A stretch of 64,000 nucleotides of DNA, taken from the NCBI RefSeq assembly GCF_003337355.1, contig NZ_QPJW01000007.1, forward strand, positions 62,001-126,000, in the 5' to 3' direction. The translations under genes were made by a program, and so were the position numbers. Source of the stretch: Fontibacillus phaseoli. GTDB lineage: Bacteria; Bacillota; Bacilli; Paenibacillales; Paenibacillaceae. The notes beneath the pieces were generated by a model. The model was given only the letters and a program-made list of their open reading frames with translations, was not told the DNA's origin and did no database searches. Shown piece after piece: positions 8,690 to 17,259 of the stretch. The stretch's first letter is position 1. Each line of letters begins with the position of its first letter.

Positions 8690-8742
8690 TTGCCGTTGGA
8701 TTGTAACCATCAGGATCAAATCAAGAAGTAATCCAACGGCAA
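8690..8742. repeat. perfect 13-bp inverted repeat downstream of qoxD
   Basis: TTGCCGTTGGATT at 8690-8702 is repeated in inverse orientation as AATCCAACGGCAA at 8730-8742, with 27 nt between. There is no U-tract, so it is not a simple terminator. It may protect the 3' end of the qox transcript. Confidence 0.6.
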
Positions 8743-8795
8743 CAGCGATTGAAGGCCCAAAGTTTCTCTGAGTTCCGCCTTCACCGCACCCTCTC

Positions 8796-9080
8796 TTACC
8801 GATATCCCCAAATCATCGTGAACAGCGTACCGAATATAGTGACCAGGCCGACGAACAAAGCGTAGGCGATATTCGTATACAATTCCTTTTTGGAGCCATT
8901 CTCGCCGATGTGCATAAACAGGATGAGTTGAACTCCCATTTGGATGACCGCACTTACGAGAAGAATGGTCATTCCGACAGCCAGAGACAAGTCGAAGAAA
9001 ACAACAGACAATGCAACAATGGACAGGATCAATGAGAACAAATATCCCATGACGTGTTTAACAGGGAATAGTTTTTTCAT
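8796..9080 (-). CDS. qoxD: aa3-type menaquinol oxidase subunit IV
   Basis: A 94-residue membrane protein with three predicted helices (about 11-33, 36-56, 68-90) and the family-typical HVMGYLFSLILS and ILFMHIGE. It is the small accessory subunit of the proton-pumping quinol oxidase. It starts 1 nt after the qoxC stop and is last in the operon. Confidence 0.93.
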   Translation of the reverse strand: MKKLFPVKHVMGYLFSLILSIVALSVVFFDLSLAVGMTILLVSAVIQMGVQLILFMHIGENGSKKELYTNIAYALFVGLVTIFGTLFTMIWGYR

Positions 9081-9081
9081 G

Positions 9082-9678
9082 TCACATCAGTCCTTTCAAA
9101 TAGACGAAGCTGAAGATAAAAATCCAGACCACGTCCAGGAAGTGCCAATACAACGAGAATATAAACGACTTGTTCGCCGTATCGGACGTGAAGCCTTCAC
9201 GCCCGATCTGAATCATCAGCCCGATGCCCCACAGCAGCCCCAGCGTTACGTGGGCGCCGTGCGTCCCGAGCAGGACGAACAGGCTGGACAGGAACGCGCT
9301 CGTTTGCAGCGTCGCACCTTCATTTACATAAGTTACAAACTCCATGATTTCGACCCCGAGGAACCCGGCGCCCAGCAGCAACGTGATGAAAAAGAACACC
9401 AGCGCCGGCTTTTTCAAGCCCTGCCGCATACTATTGATAACCAGGCCGATCGTAAAGCTGCTTGTAAGCAACAGGAACGTTTCGATCATGACCGGTCCGA
9501 TTTCGAAAATCTCATGCCCCGACGGTCCGTTGCCCGTACGATTCCAAAGAGTAAAGTAGACGGCAAACAAAGTCGAGAACAGAACAATTTCAGCTCCGAG
9601 GAACAGCCAGAATCCGAAAATACGGTTGCTGTTTTCTTCGGAACGATACTCCAGCGGTAACGTATGATCTAATTTCAC
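9082..9678 (-). CDS. qoxC: aa3-type menaquinol oxidase subunit III
   Basis: A 198-residue protein with five membrane helices, typical of bacterial cytochrome oxidase subunit III. Recognisable stretches are [20 protein letters not shown] near the start, [17 protein letters not shown] in the middle, and [19 protein letters not shown] at the end. It stabilises the catalytic subunit. Its start overlaps the end of qoxB by 4 nt, showing translational coupling. Confidence 0.96.
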   Translation of the reverse strand: MKLDHTLPLEYRSEENSNRIFGFWLFLGAEIVLFSTLFAVYFTLWNRTGNGPSGHEIFEIGPVMIETFLLLTSSFTIGLVINSMRQGLKKPALVFFFITLLLGAGFLGVEIMEFVTYVNEGATLQTSAFLSSLFVLLGTHGAHVTLGLLWGIGLMIQIGREGFTSDTANKSFIFSLYWHFLDVVWIFIFSFVYLKGLM

Positions 9679-11618
9679 GCCTGTTCACCCCGCAATCTTG
9701 ATTCCGTCTCCAGAATTTCTTTTACCGGGATATGCCGCCCATGGTCGCGTTCAAACGAGCGCACCGCCAGCATAACCACTACGCCGATGCCGGCGACGAT
9801 CGCCGGTACCCACCAGCTGAACACCATGAAGAATCCGAAGAAGAAGAAAATGATTCCCAAAATAATCGGCTGCCCGCTGTTATTCGGCATATGAATTTCT
9901 TCAATTTCACCTTTGTAGAGCTGATGTCCGCCTTTTTTGGCTTCCCAGAACGGATCCAGCCCCTTAACTGTCGGTACAATCGCGAAGTTATACTCCGGAA
10001 TCGGGCTGTGCGTACTCCACTCGAGTGTCCGCGCATTCCAAGGGTCACCCGTCTTATCTCTCGGAGCATAACGGAAGCTCCAGTAGATATTATAGACCAG
10101 CAAAATGAAGCCGATGGCAAGACCGACAGAGCCGATCGAAGCAAGTAAATTCAGCGGACCAAAGCCCGTACTTTCCGAATAAGTGTACATCCGACGCGTC
10201 ATCCCTTTGAGTCCAAGGAAGAACAGCGGGAAGAACGTGACATTGAAGCTGATGATAATCCACCAGAAAGCACGTTTTCCCTGGCGCTCATTAAGCCGGA
10301 ACCCGAACAATTTCGGGAACCAGTAGTAGAATCCGGCAATAACGGCGAACACGGTACCTGGAATAAGCACGTAGTGGAAATGGGCCACCAGGAACATCGT
10401 GTTATGGTATTGATAGTCGGCGCTCGCCATCGCAAGCATAACGCCGGTCACGCCGCCGATCGTGAAGATCGGGATAAAGGCGAGCGAGTACAGCATCGGC
10501 GTGGTGAACTCAATTCGGCCTTTCTGCATCGTAAAGAGCCAGTTGAATATTTTAACCCCGGTTGGTATCGCAATCGCCATCGTGGTAATCGAGAAGACAC
10601 CGTTGACCATCACGCCGTGGCCCATCGTGTAGAAGTGGTGAGCCCATACAAGAAAGGACAGCAGCGAAATGACGACCATACTCCAAACCATGGATTTATA
10701 ACCATACAAATTTTTCCGTGAGAACGTGGAAATAATTTCACTGTAAATACCAAACGCAGGCAAGATAACGATATATACCTCAGGATGCCCCCAAACCCAG
10801 AACAGGTTGGCCCAAAGCATATCCATCCCGCCATTGGCCATCGTAAAGAACTGCGACCCGAATAAGCGGTCGAACATCATTAACGCCAGCGCCACGGTCA
10901 ATACCGGGAAGGCGAACAGGATAATGACGCAAGTAATGAGTACCGACCAGGTAAACATCGGCATCTTCATCAGGGTCATCCCTGGTGCACGCATTTTCAG
11001 AATCGTTGCGATAAAGTTGACGCCTGTCATCAGCGTACCGATACCCGCAATCTGAATCGCGATCGAATAGTAGTTATTCCCTACCGTCGGACTGAACTCC
11101 AAACTAGCCAGCGGGAAGTATGCCGTCCAGCCCGCATCCGGCGATCCGCCGATGACGAAGGAGATGTTGAACAGCATCGCTCCGGCAAAGAACAGCCAGA
11201 AGCTGACCGCATTGAGCCGAGGAAATGCCACGTCGCGAGCTCCGATTTGCAGCGGCACTACGACGTTCATCAAGCCGATAATAAACGGCATGGCCATGAA
11301 TAGAATCATGATGACCCCGTGGGTCGTGAAAATTTCGTTATAATGCTGCCCGTCGAGCAGCCCATTGTCCGGCATAGCCAGCTGTCCCCGCATCAAAAGC
11401 GCATCAACGCCGCCGCGGAACAACATGAGCAGCGCGGAGATAATATACATGATCCCGATCCGCTTATGATCCACGGTAGTCAACCATTCGCGCCATAAGT
11501 AGCCCCATTTTTTAAAATAGGTCAGGCCGATCAGAATCGCTAACGATGCAACGACGATGCTGACCATCGCGCCATAAATCATCGGCTCGCCAGTGACGAA
11601 AAATTCGTCCCATTTCAT
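9675..11618 (-). CDS. qoxB: aa3-type menaquinol oxidase subunit I
   Basis: A 647-residue haem-copper oxidase catalytic subunit with about 14-15 membrane helices. It reduces O2 to water and pumps protons. Haem and copper ligands are visible: TTHGVIMI (low-spin haem), [12 protein letters not shown] (CuB His and cross-linked Tyr), WAHHFYTMG (the CuB His pair) and [10 protein letters not shown] (haem ligands). Length matches QoxB (about 650). Ribosome site AAGGGAG upstream. Second gene of qoxABCD. Confidence 0.98.
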   Translation of the reverse strand: MKWDEFFVTGEPMIYGAMVSIVVASLAILIGLTYFKKWGYLWREWLTTVDHKRIGIMYIISALLMLFRGGVDALLMRGQLAMPDNGLLDGQHYNEIFTTHGVIMILFMAMPFIIGLMNVVVPLQIGARDVAFPRLNAVSFWLFFAGAMLFNISFVIGGSPDAGWTAYFPLASLEFSPTVGNNYYSIAIQIAGIGTLMTGVNFIATILKMRAPGMTLMKMPMFTWSVLITCVIILFAFPVLTVALALMMFDRLFGSQFFTMANGGMDMLWANLFWVWGHPEVYIVILPAFGIYSEIISTFSRKNLYGYKSMVWSMVVISLLSFLVWAHHFYTMGHGVMVNGVFSITTMAIAIPTGVKIFNWLFTMQKGRIEFTTPMLYSLAFIPIFTIGGVTGVMLAMASADYQYHNTMFLVAHFHYVLIPGTVFAVIAGFYYWFPKLFGFRLNERQGKRAFWWIIISFNVTFFPLFFLGLKGMTRRMYTYSESTGFGPLNLLASIGSVGLAIGFILLVYNIYWSFRYAPRDKTGDPWNARTLEWSTHSPIPEYNFAIVPTVKGLDPFWEAKKGGHQLYKGEIEEIHMPNNSGQPIILGIIFFFFGFFMVFSWWVPAIVAGIGVVVMLAVRSFERDHGRHIPVKEILETESRLRGEQA

Positions 11619-11643
11619 GTCTAGCTAACTCCCTTCCGTTCTA

Positions 11644-12642
11644 TTAATTGCCGTGCGAGCTATGATTTGCCGCTCCGGCATTGTCTGTACCTGTTTGTTC
11701 CATATCCATCTCGGAGTGGTCCATCTCGGAGTGGTCCATCTCGGAGTGGTCCATTTCTCCGGACTCCGAATCCATATTATCCATGCCTTCCGAACCCCCA
11801 TGATTGTGACCGCCATTTTCGCCCTCTGGAGCCGGTCTGAAAGTCAGATGCGTAGACGCATACGTTTTTCTGCCGACATGGCTTTCTTTAAGCAATGCCT
11901 CGAATTCCTGCTCCGTCAGCTCCGGAGCTGTTGTTTTTACTTCTTCAAGCCATTCTTCGTATTCCTCAGGCGTCATGGCCAGTGCCTCAAACTCCATGTG
12001 AGCGAAGCCTTCGCCCGAGAAATTGGAGTTTTTGCCCATGTATGATCCCGCGTGCTCGGCCACAAGGTTAAGCTTGTTGACCATGTCGCTCATCGCATAC
12101 TTCTGTCCGCCAAGCTGCGGGATCCAGAAGCTTGTGATCGGCCCATAGGCATACAATCTGAACTCAACCGGACGGTTCGTCGGGAAGTTCACATAGTTGA
12201 CCGTCTCAATCCCTTCCTCCGGATAACTGAAGTGCCACTTCCAGTTGGAAGACGCCGCGTAAATCACGAGCGGTTTTTGATCTTCGTAGCCTTCAGGCAC
12301 CTTCTCTACTGCGGAAGTACTCCGAACCGTAACGACCGATAAAACCGCAACAATAATGACCGGAATCGCAATCCAGGTGATCTCCAGCCATTTATTCCCC
12401 TCCACATGAGGCGGCTCATAGTCGGGAGCGGCTTTGGAAGCACGGTATTTGGTAAGCATGTAAACGTACAGAATATAGACAACCAGCAAAACTAGCGCCA
12501 TTACCAGAATCGAGAAGATAATGACATTAGATTGCGTCTTGGCCACCGGACCTTTCGGGTTAAGTACAGCTAAATTGTTGCATCCGGTCAGGAGGACAAG
12601 AAACGCTGAAAAAACAGCTAACAGCAATCCCTTCCTTTTCAT
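11644..12642 (-). CDS. qoxA: aa3-type menaquinol oxidase subunit II with His/Met-rich tail
   Basis: A 332-residue lipoprotein. Signal with lipobox LLTGC, two membrane helices (about 37-60 and 84-106), then a cupredoxin domain (SNWKWHFSYPEEGIETVNYV through GEGFAHMEFEALAM). The CuA-binding Cys residues of cytochrome c oxidases are absent, which marks it as a quinol oxidase. The last 50 residues are unusual: HNHGG, then three copies of MDHSE in tandem, then more His, Asp and Met. This looks like an extracytoplasmic copper-binding tail. First gene of the operon; ribosome site AAAGGGG. Confidence 0.95.
   Translation of the reverse strand: MKRKGLLLAVFSAFLVLLTGCNNLAVLNPKGPVAKTQSNVIIFSILVMALVLLVVYILYVYMLTKYRASKAAPDYEPPHVEGNKWLEITWIAIPVIIVAVLSVVTVRSTSAVEKVPEGYEDQKPLVIYAASSNWKWHFSYPEEGIETVNYVNFPTNRPVEFRLYAYGPITSFWIPQLGGQKYAMSDMVNKLNLVAEHAGSYMGKNSNFSGEGFAHMEFEALAMTPEEYEEWLEEVKTTAPELTEQEFEALLKESHVGRKTYASTHLTFRPAPEGENGGHNHGGSEGMDNMDSESGEMDHSEMDHSEMDHSEMDMEQTGTDNAGAANHSSHGN
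11707..11751 (-). repeat. three tandem 15-bp repeats inside qoxA
   Basis: CATCTCGGAGTGGTC occurs three times without a change, encoding repeated MDHSE on the minus strand. Perfect copies imply recent expansion or slippage. Confidence 0.9.
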
Positions 12643-12941
12643 AGGATTCCGATACCCCTTTCTAAATTGCGAACCTCATCATCATGAGCGAGATGAATTC
12701 TTATATATCAGTTAAGTTTTATGTTAGGGAAGGAGCGAAATAATGACAATTCATAGAGATAGGTATATTTTCAATATTTTTACATTTAACATCTTGTCTC
12801 TTTCTCTCTTCTCTTCCTCCAATTCCGATTTAGGGTCGTTTAAGTTCGAATTTCGCCAAATTCGGCGATTTTGATAATTGTTCACATTGCTTCATCCAAA
12901 GGCTTGAGTTCGCAAAATTGTCATATATAGAATGGTTGTAC

Positions 12942-12955
12942 GTGATATAAATCAC
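12942..12955. promoter_or_regulatory. Fnr/Crp-like palindrome upstream of qoxA
   Basis: GTGATATAAATCAC is a perfect dyad (GTGA-N6-TCAC) about 300 nt upstream of qoxA. It resembles the Bacillus Fnr box. The rest of 12643-13005 is AT-rich leader with a weaker dyad, TCGCC-N6-GGCGA, at about 12853-12870. Confidence 0.45.
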
Positions 12956-13005
12956 TTACTTCTTCGTATCATTTGAATGACAGGCTTATAAATGTTCAGG
13001 GTCAT

Positions 13006-13044
13006 AAAAAAAGAGCCGCCCGGCTAAATGACCCAGGCAGCCCT
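13006..13044 (-). terminator. intrinsic terminator after ddh
   Basis: On the minus strand GGGCTGCCTGG pairs (with G-U pairs) with CCGGGCGGCTC, followed by seven T. Confidence 0.8.
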
Positions 13045-13081
13045 TGTAATACTGAATTAACCAGTTAATTTAGATGTTAAA

Positions 13082-14059
13082 CTATAGCAGTTCTTTGCGA
13101 AGTTGTTCCGGCGTTTTCGGAGACAGCAGCCCGAACGGAATATCGAACACGGTTTTCGCTCCCGATTGTCCTTCTTTGGAGAGCTTGTACACCGCACGTG
13201 CATAGGCTACGAGCACACTTGCCGTAAATTCCGGATTGCTGTCCAGCTTGAGTCCGAATTCGATGATTTGCGTGCTGTTCTCCCCGGTACGTCCGCTGCG
13301 GAGAACGGTACCGCCGTGTGGCATGGTGGAGTGGTTTTGCTTAAGCTCCTCTTCACTGATAAAGTTTACGGTCGTCAAATAATCCGCAAAGTAATTTGGC
13401 ATTTCTTTAATTTCCCGTTCGATCTTCGCCAAATCCGCTCCTTCTTCAGCTACGACGTAACACTCACGCAGGTGCTTCTCTTTGGTCGACAACTCCGGAT
13501 TCTCACCGCTACGGACACGCTCCACAGCCGATTCGATCGGGATCGTATATTGCACTCCGTTCTTCACGCCCTGTACGCGACGGATGGCATCGGAATGCCC
13601 TTGGCTCACGCCTTTGCCCCAGAAAGTATACTCTTTGCCTTCCGGCAAGACGGCCTCGGCCAGCAAGCGGTTCAAGGAAAACAAGCCTGGGTCCCAACCG
13701 GTCGAGATCACGCTGACATTTCCGCCTTTGACCGCAGCCGCATTGACTTGCTCAAAATAGCCGGGGATTTTCGCATGCGTGTCGAAACTATCCACCGTAT
13801 CAAACAAAGCCGCAAGTTCCGGTCCTTGTTCAGGAAGGTCGGTGGCCGAACCGCCGCAAAGGATCAGGACATCGATCTCGCCCTTGTACTTCTCCACCTC
13901 GGAAATATGTACGACGCCGTTTGCCGCCGCAACATCATTAGGGTGTCTTCTTGAAAAGATCGCGCTGAGTTCCATGTCCGGGTTTTGCTTGATCGCCTTT
14001 TCTACGCCACGACCCAAATTTCCATATCCTACTATACCCACCTTGATGTTCGATGCCAC
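13082..14059 (-). CDS. ddh: meso-diaminopimelate dehydrogenase
   Basis: A 325-residue NADPH enzyme that converts tetrahydrodipicolinate to meso-diaminopimelate in one step, feeding lysine and peptidoglycan synthesis. The Rossmann motif GIVGYGNLGRG is at the N-terminus. ILCGGSATDLPEQGP, STGWDPGLFSLNR, WGKGVSQGHSDAIRR and MPHGGTVLRSG are strongly family-like. The start is taken as GTG at 14057-14059, because AAGGAGG lies 8 nt upstream; the in-frame ATG six codons earlier contains that ribosome site. Monocistronic. Confidence 0.96.
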   Translation of the reverse strand: MASNIKVGIVGYGNLGRGVEKAIKQNPDMELSAIFSRRHPNDVAAANGVVHISEVEKYKGEIDVLILCGGSATDLPEQGPELAALFDTVDSFDTHAKIPGYFEQVNAAAVKGGNVSVISTGWDPGLFSLNRLLAEAVLPEGKEYTFWGKGVSQGHSDAIRRVQGVKNGVQYTIPIESAVERVRSGENPELSTKEKHLRECYVVAEEGADLAKIEREIKEMPNYFADYLTTVNFISEEELKQNHSTMPHGGTVLRSGRTGENSTQIIEFGLKLDSNPEFTASVLVAYARAVYKLSKEGQSGAKTVFDIPFGLLSPKTPEQLRKELL

Positions 14060-14314
14060 TAACGTTTCCTCCTTCAAATGTAAATATGTTTATCATTTTA
14101 ACGCACTCCAGCGGATTTTTAAATATCTAACATATGGGGTGAAGAATTATCCCTCTTATTCATAGTACAATAAAGGGCTAATATTCACATTTTAGACATA
14201 TTGAGCTTCAATATTGGATTGGATTAGAAGTTTTAGCTATACTCAACCGGAAATAATAATTGTAAAATGGTATCGAAATGTTAAATATGTCATTGCATTT
14301 GCGGGTGATACTCT

Positions 14315-16099
14315 TTGGTTTTCGTGAAAATTCGAAAAATCTTCTTGATCTTGATGCTCCTCTTGGGAAGTTGGTTCGCTGTGGGGCCGTCATCAGTTGC
14401 CGCTCACGCTCATGTCGTATCTTCATCTCCCGCATCCAATGAAGTATTGGCGGAATCCCCCACCTCGATCTTCATTCAGTTTGATGAGTCGATTGAGCCT
14501 GCCTTTTTCTCGCTGAATGTGCTTAGCCCTACTGGAGAGCGGGTAGATCAAAATAATGCCGCCATCGATCCGCAACATCCCGACAGGCTTGTCGCGGGAC
14601 TGAACCCCCGGTTGGCTAACGGGGCCTACACCATCAAGTGGAAAGTCGTTTCCAGTGATGGACATCCGGTTAAGGGGACTATTCTTTTCCAAGTCGGCCC
14701 AACTGATGCAAATGCCGGTCCTCAGAGTAGCTCGGGCGAAGGGGATGATGCGCCTGGCGGGCCCAGCGGGGACCTGCTGGTTATCCGTTGGCTTTGGTAT
14801 GCGGGAATGGTCATGTATTCCGGAACTATACTCTTCCATCTTGTTTTGCTGCCGCGCAGAGCGCGAGTTTCGGGACAGTTACTTACGCCCCGCAGCAAAT
14901 CTGTGCTTCTCCTCGGCCTTGCGTTTACTGCTGCAGGCATCATCATTAGCCTGCCCCAGCAAGCCGTCAGCATTGCAGGCAGTTCATGGACACGCGTCTG
15001 GAATTGGAATCTGCTAAGAACAACCCTGGAGCAGACCAGTTTCGGTACCGTCTGGTTCATTCAGTTGTTGCTACTGTTGTTGCTAGCCGGGACAACGCTG
15101 CTCTTAACCCACAGCAGCCAAGCTCGCCGCCCGCTTCACGGTCTCGGCAGCCTTGTTGTTGCCGGAGCCGCCTTTCTTTTCAGTCAGGGGCTCTTTCTCT
15201 CCAAAGCATTCATCGGCCATGCGGCCGCTGCGGAAGGAAAGACTCTGGCCATAGCCGCGGATTATTTGCATCTGTCTTCTTCATCCCTTTGGCTAGGCGG
15301 CCTGATGGCGATTGCCTTCTTGCTGCCGGATGCGGTAAAAAGACATATACCTGGCGACTTGTCGTCAGATGTCTCGTTGCAAGCTGCGGCGGAAATCGGC
15401 ACGGATGGCGATTCGCCGCCGGACACCCGCACGACCCTTTACTGGGAAACGGTCAACCGCTTCTCGGCAATGGCTGCCGGATGCGTCGCCGTACTGCTGT
15501 TATCCGGCTCCTACGGCGCCCTGCTCCATATTCCGTCGCTGTATGCTCTTTTTCATACCGGCTATGGACTGGCGCTGGTCGCAAAAATTGTCTTGTTCCT
15601 GGTCATGCTCGGCTTGGCTTTGTCTGGCTTCATTCGCGGCCGAAGACGCCGCCGCCCTCTGGGCCGCGCCGTATGGACCGAGCTCGCCCTGGGCCTAGTC
15701 GTACTGGCACTTGCCGCATTGCTTGCAAACCTGCCTCCAGCTTCCACAGGTGGAGCCGCTAAGTCGGATCAAGCCCAGGGACAGCTTGAAACCACGGTCC
15801 AAGGATACCGGATTGCCTTAAACGTCACGCCCAATAGGATCGGCAAAAATCAATTTGCGATCGACGTGAAAGATCCGTCTGGAACACCTCTCGAAGATAT
15901 CGAACAAGTCACCTTACGCCTGACATCCAACGAAATGGATATGGGGGTTATTGAAGTAGTGATGCCTGGCGGAAGCCAGGAAAGCGGTGAGAGCCTCATT
16001 ACAATGGGGGGCAGTTGGAATATAAACGTCCATATTCTGTTAAAAACCCTGGACACGATTGACCATGATTTTACACTTCAAGTGGAAAGTCCTTCATAA
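14315..16099 (+). CDS. ycnJ: CopC-CopD fusion copper-uptake protein (YcnJ-like)
   Basis: A 594-residue membrane protein. After a signal peptide ending near VAAHA comes a CopC domain whose mature N-terminus HAHVVSSSPASNE supplies the copper-binding His. The C-terminal part of CopC has SSDGHPVKGTILF. Then eight or so membrane helices form the CopD domain, with IGHAAAAEGKTLAIAADYLH, LWLGGLMAI and NRFSAMA. A second soluble domain follows (residues about 480-594). In B. subtilis YcnJ imports copper. The TTG at 14315 follows GGGTGA; GTG at 14324 is an alternative. ycnI follows immediately. Confidence 0.9.
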   Translation: MVFVKIRKIFLILMLLLGSWFAVGPSSVAAHAHVVSSSPASNEVLAESPTSIFIQFDESIEPAFFSLNVLSPTGERVDQNNAAIDPQHPDRLVAGLNPRLANGAYTIKWKVVSSDGHPVKGTILFQVGPTDANAGPQSSSGEGDDAPGGPSGDLLVIRWLWYAGMVMYSGTILFHLVLLPRRARVSGQLLTPRSKSVLLLGLAFTAAGIIISLPQQAVSIAGSSWTRVWNWNLLRTTLEQTSFGTVWFIQLLLLLLLAGTTLLLTHSSQARRPLHGLGSLVVAGAAFLFSQGLFLSKAFIGHAAAAEGKTLAIAADYLHLSSSSLWLGGLMAIAFLLPDAVKRHIPGDLSSDVSLQAAAEIGTDGDSPPDTRTTLYWETVNRFSAMAAGCVAVLLLSGSYGALLHIPSLYALFHTGYGLALVAKIVLFLVMLGLALSGFIRGRRRRRPLGRAVWTELALGLVVLALAALLANLPPASTGGAAKSDQAQGQLETTVQGYRIALNVTPNRIGKNQFAIDVKDPSGTPLEDIEQVTLRLTSNEMDMGVIEVVMPGGSQESGESLITMGGSWNINVHILLKTLDTIDHDFTLQVESPS

Positions 16100-16134
16100 T
16101 GAAAATCATTTCGCCATTAGAAAGGGGCAAACTT

Positions 16135-16866
16135 ATGAAAAAGCTTATATCCCGTGCTATTACGCTATGTTCGACTGTTGTAGCAAGCTTGCTGCTGTTT
16201 TCCGGCTTAGCAAGCGCCCATGTTACCGTAAAACCCGGCGTATCCGCACCAGGAGCTTGGGAAACCTATACCATCAAAATTCCGGTGGAAAAAGACATTC
16301 CGACCGTGAAGGTCTCGCTTAAAATGCCCGAAGGGTTAGATTTTAAACAGTATCGGCCCGTCCCCGATTGGAAGGTCGAGCTTACCAAGAACGAATCCGG
16401 AAAAGTAACCGTAGTAACCTGGTCTGCTGAAGGCGAGGGCATCGGTCCCGGAGAGTTCCAGCAGTTTGACTTTGTCGGCAAAAACCCGGCCGGAGAAGCC
16501 TCCCTGGCTTGGGATGCCTTTCAGTATTACAGCGACGGTTCGATTGTGGAATGGAGCGGAGAAGAAGGCGCAGATACGCCGCACTCGATCACGAAGGTCA
16601 CCGCGGATGCGGATGCTGGTTCGTCGAATGGCTCGGATAGCGGCCATGCCGATCACGGGCATGACAATGAAGCTGGCGCAGCGAACAGCGCTGGAGCCGT
16701 AGTGAATAACGGCGCCGATAATGGCGCCGGAGCGAACGGTGCTGCGGCCGACAGCTGCGGCGCCTCCGCTGTCGAAACGGCAACGCTGGTACTATCGGCA
16801 GCCGCGCTGCTACTCTCGCTCGCGGCGCTTTGGGCCGCACTGCGCTCCCGCAAAAGAGCCTCCTAA
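16135..16866 (+). CDS. ycnI: YcnI-like copper-binding protein (DUF1775)
   Basis: A 243-residue protein. The signal peptide ends at ASAH; the following HVTVKPGVSAPGAWETYTIK gives the mature N-terminal His that forms the family's copper site, together with conserved Trp residues (PVPDWKVE). A linker rich in Gly, Ala, Asn and His (GHADHGHDNE) leads to a C-terminal membrane anchor (LVLSAAALLLSLAALWAAL) and RSRKR. It is thought to chaperone Cu for YcnJ. The ATG at 16135 is preceded by AAAGGGG; an earlier in-frame ATG overlaps the ycnJ stop. Confidence 0.9.
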   Translation: MKKLISRAITLCSTVVASLLLFSGLASAHVTVKPGVSAPGAWETYTIKIPVEKDIPTVKVSLKMPEGLDFKQYRPVPDWKVELTKNESGKVTVVTWSAEGEGIGPGEFQQFDFVGKNPAGEASLAWDAFQYYSDGSIVEWSGEEGADTPHSITKVTADADAGSSNGSDSGHADHGHDNEAGAANSAGAVVNNGADNGAGANGAAADSCGASAVETATLVLSAAALLLSLAALWAALRSRKRAS

Positions 16867-16951
16867 GCGGAGGTCTCTCGTTCTTGCTGTGCTGCTTCTC
16901 CCCAACGGGTGAAGCAGCGAAAAAAATAACGAGCTTCCCTCCTGCCTGAAC

Positions 16952-17140
16952 ATTAACTGGAAAACCTACAGTTAATGTGCACCAAACTGCCGGATTATCG
17001 AAATTAACTGTAGAACCTACAGCTAATCCAATGCAATAAAGCTGAATCCGGCAATATCGTCAATATTAGATGGAGTTTTTCCATCTAATATATTTCAAAA
17101 GCATATACCTGGAAAAATAACTGGAGAAAATCCAGTTATT
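16952..17140. repeat. four-dyad repeat element, copy A (10-5-10 units at 51/62/51 spacing)
   Basis: Four 25-nt inverted repeats with 10-nt arms and 5-nt loops begin at 16952, 17003, 17065 and 17116. Units 1 and 2 have arms ATTAACTGGA/TACAGTTAAT and ATTAACTGTA/TACAGCTAAT. Unit 3 has a different but perfectly paired arm, ATTAGATGGA/TCCATCTAAT. Unit 4 is AATAACTGGA/TCCAGTTATT. Spacers are 26, 37 and 26 nt. The same architecture recurs at 21959-22147. It occupies the gap after ycnI. Confidence 0.85.
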
Positions 17141-17187
17141 TTTCTTTAGCGTGCCCGGTCTTTCCCCGGCCTTGGCCTAGCCTAACC

Positions 17188-17237
17188 AAAAACCTCCGAA
17201 ACCCGGACATCCATTCGTCCGTTTTCGGAGGTTTTTT
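17188..17237. terminator. bidirectional terminator between ycnI and the MFS gene
   Basis: AACCTCCGAAA...GGAC pairs with GTCC...TTTCGGAGGTT; T-runs follow on both strands. Confidence 0.85.
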
Positions 17238-17259
17238 AAACAATCGATTCCTAAACGCA

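Noticed and set aside
13053-13068. AATTAAC-CA-GTTAATT near the ddh stop as another unit of the four-dyad element
   Set aside because: The half-site looks similar, but the arms are 7 nt and the loop 2 nt, and no partner units lie at 51 or 62 nt.
16889-16917. GCTGCTTC...GAAGCAGC hairpin just after ycnI as a terminator
   Set aside because: It is followed by A, not T, on the plus strand, and has no T-run on the minus strand side either; the terminator at 17188-17237 is better.
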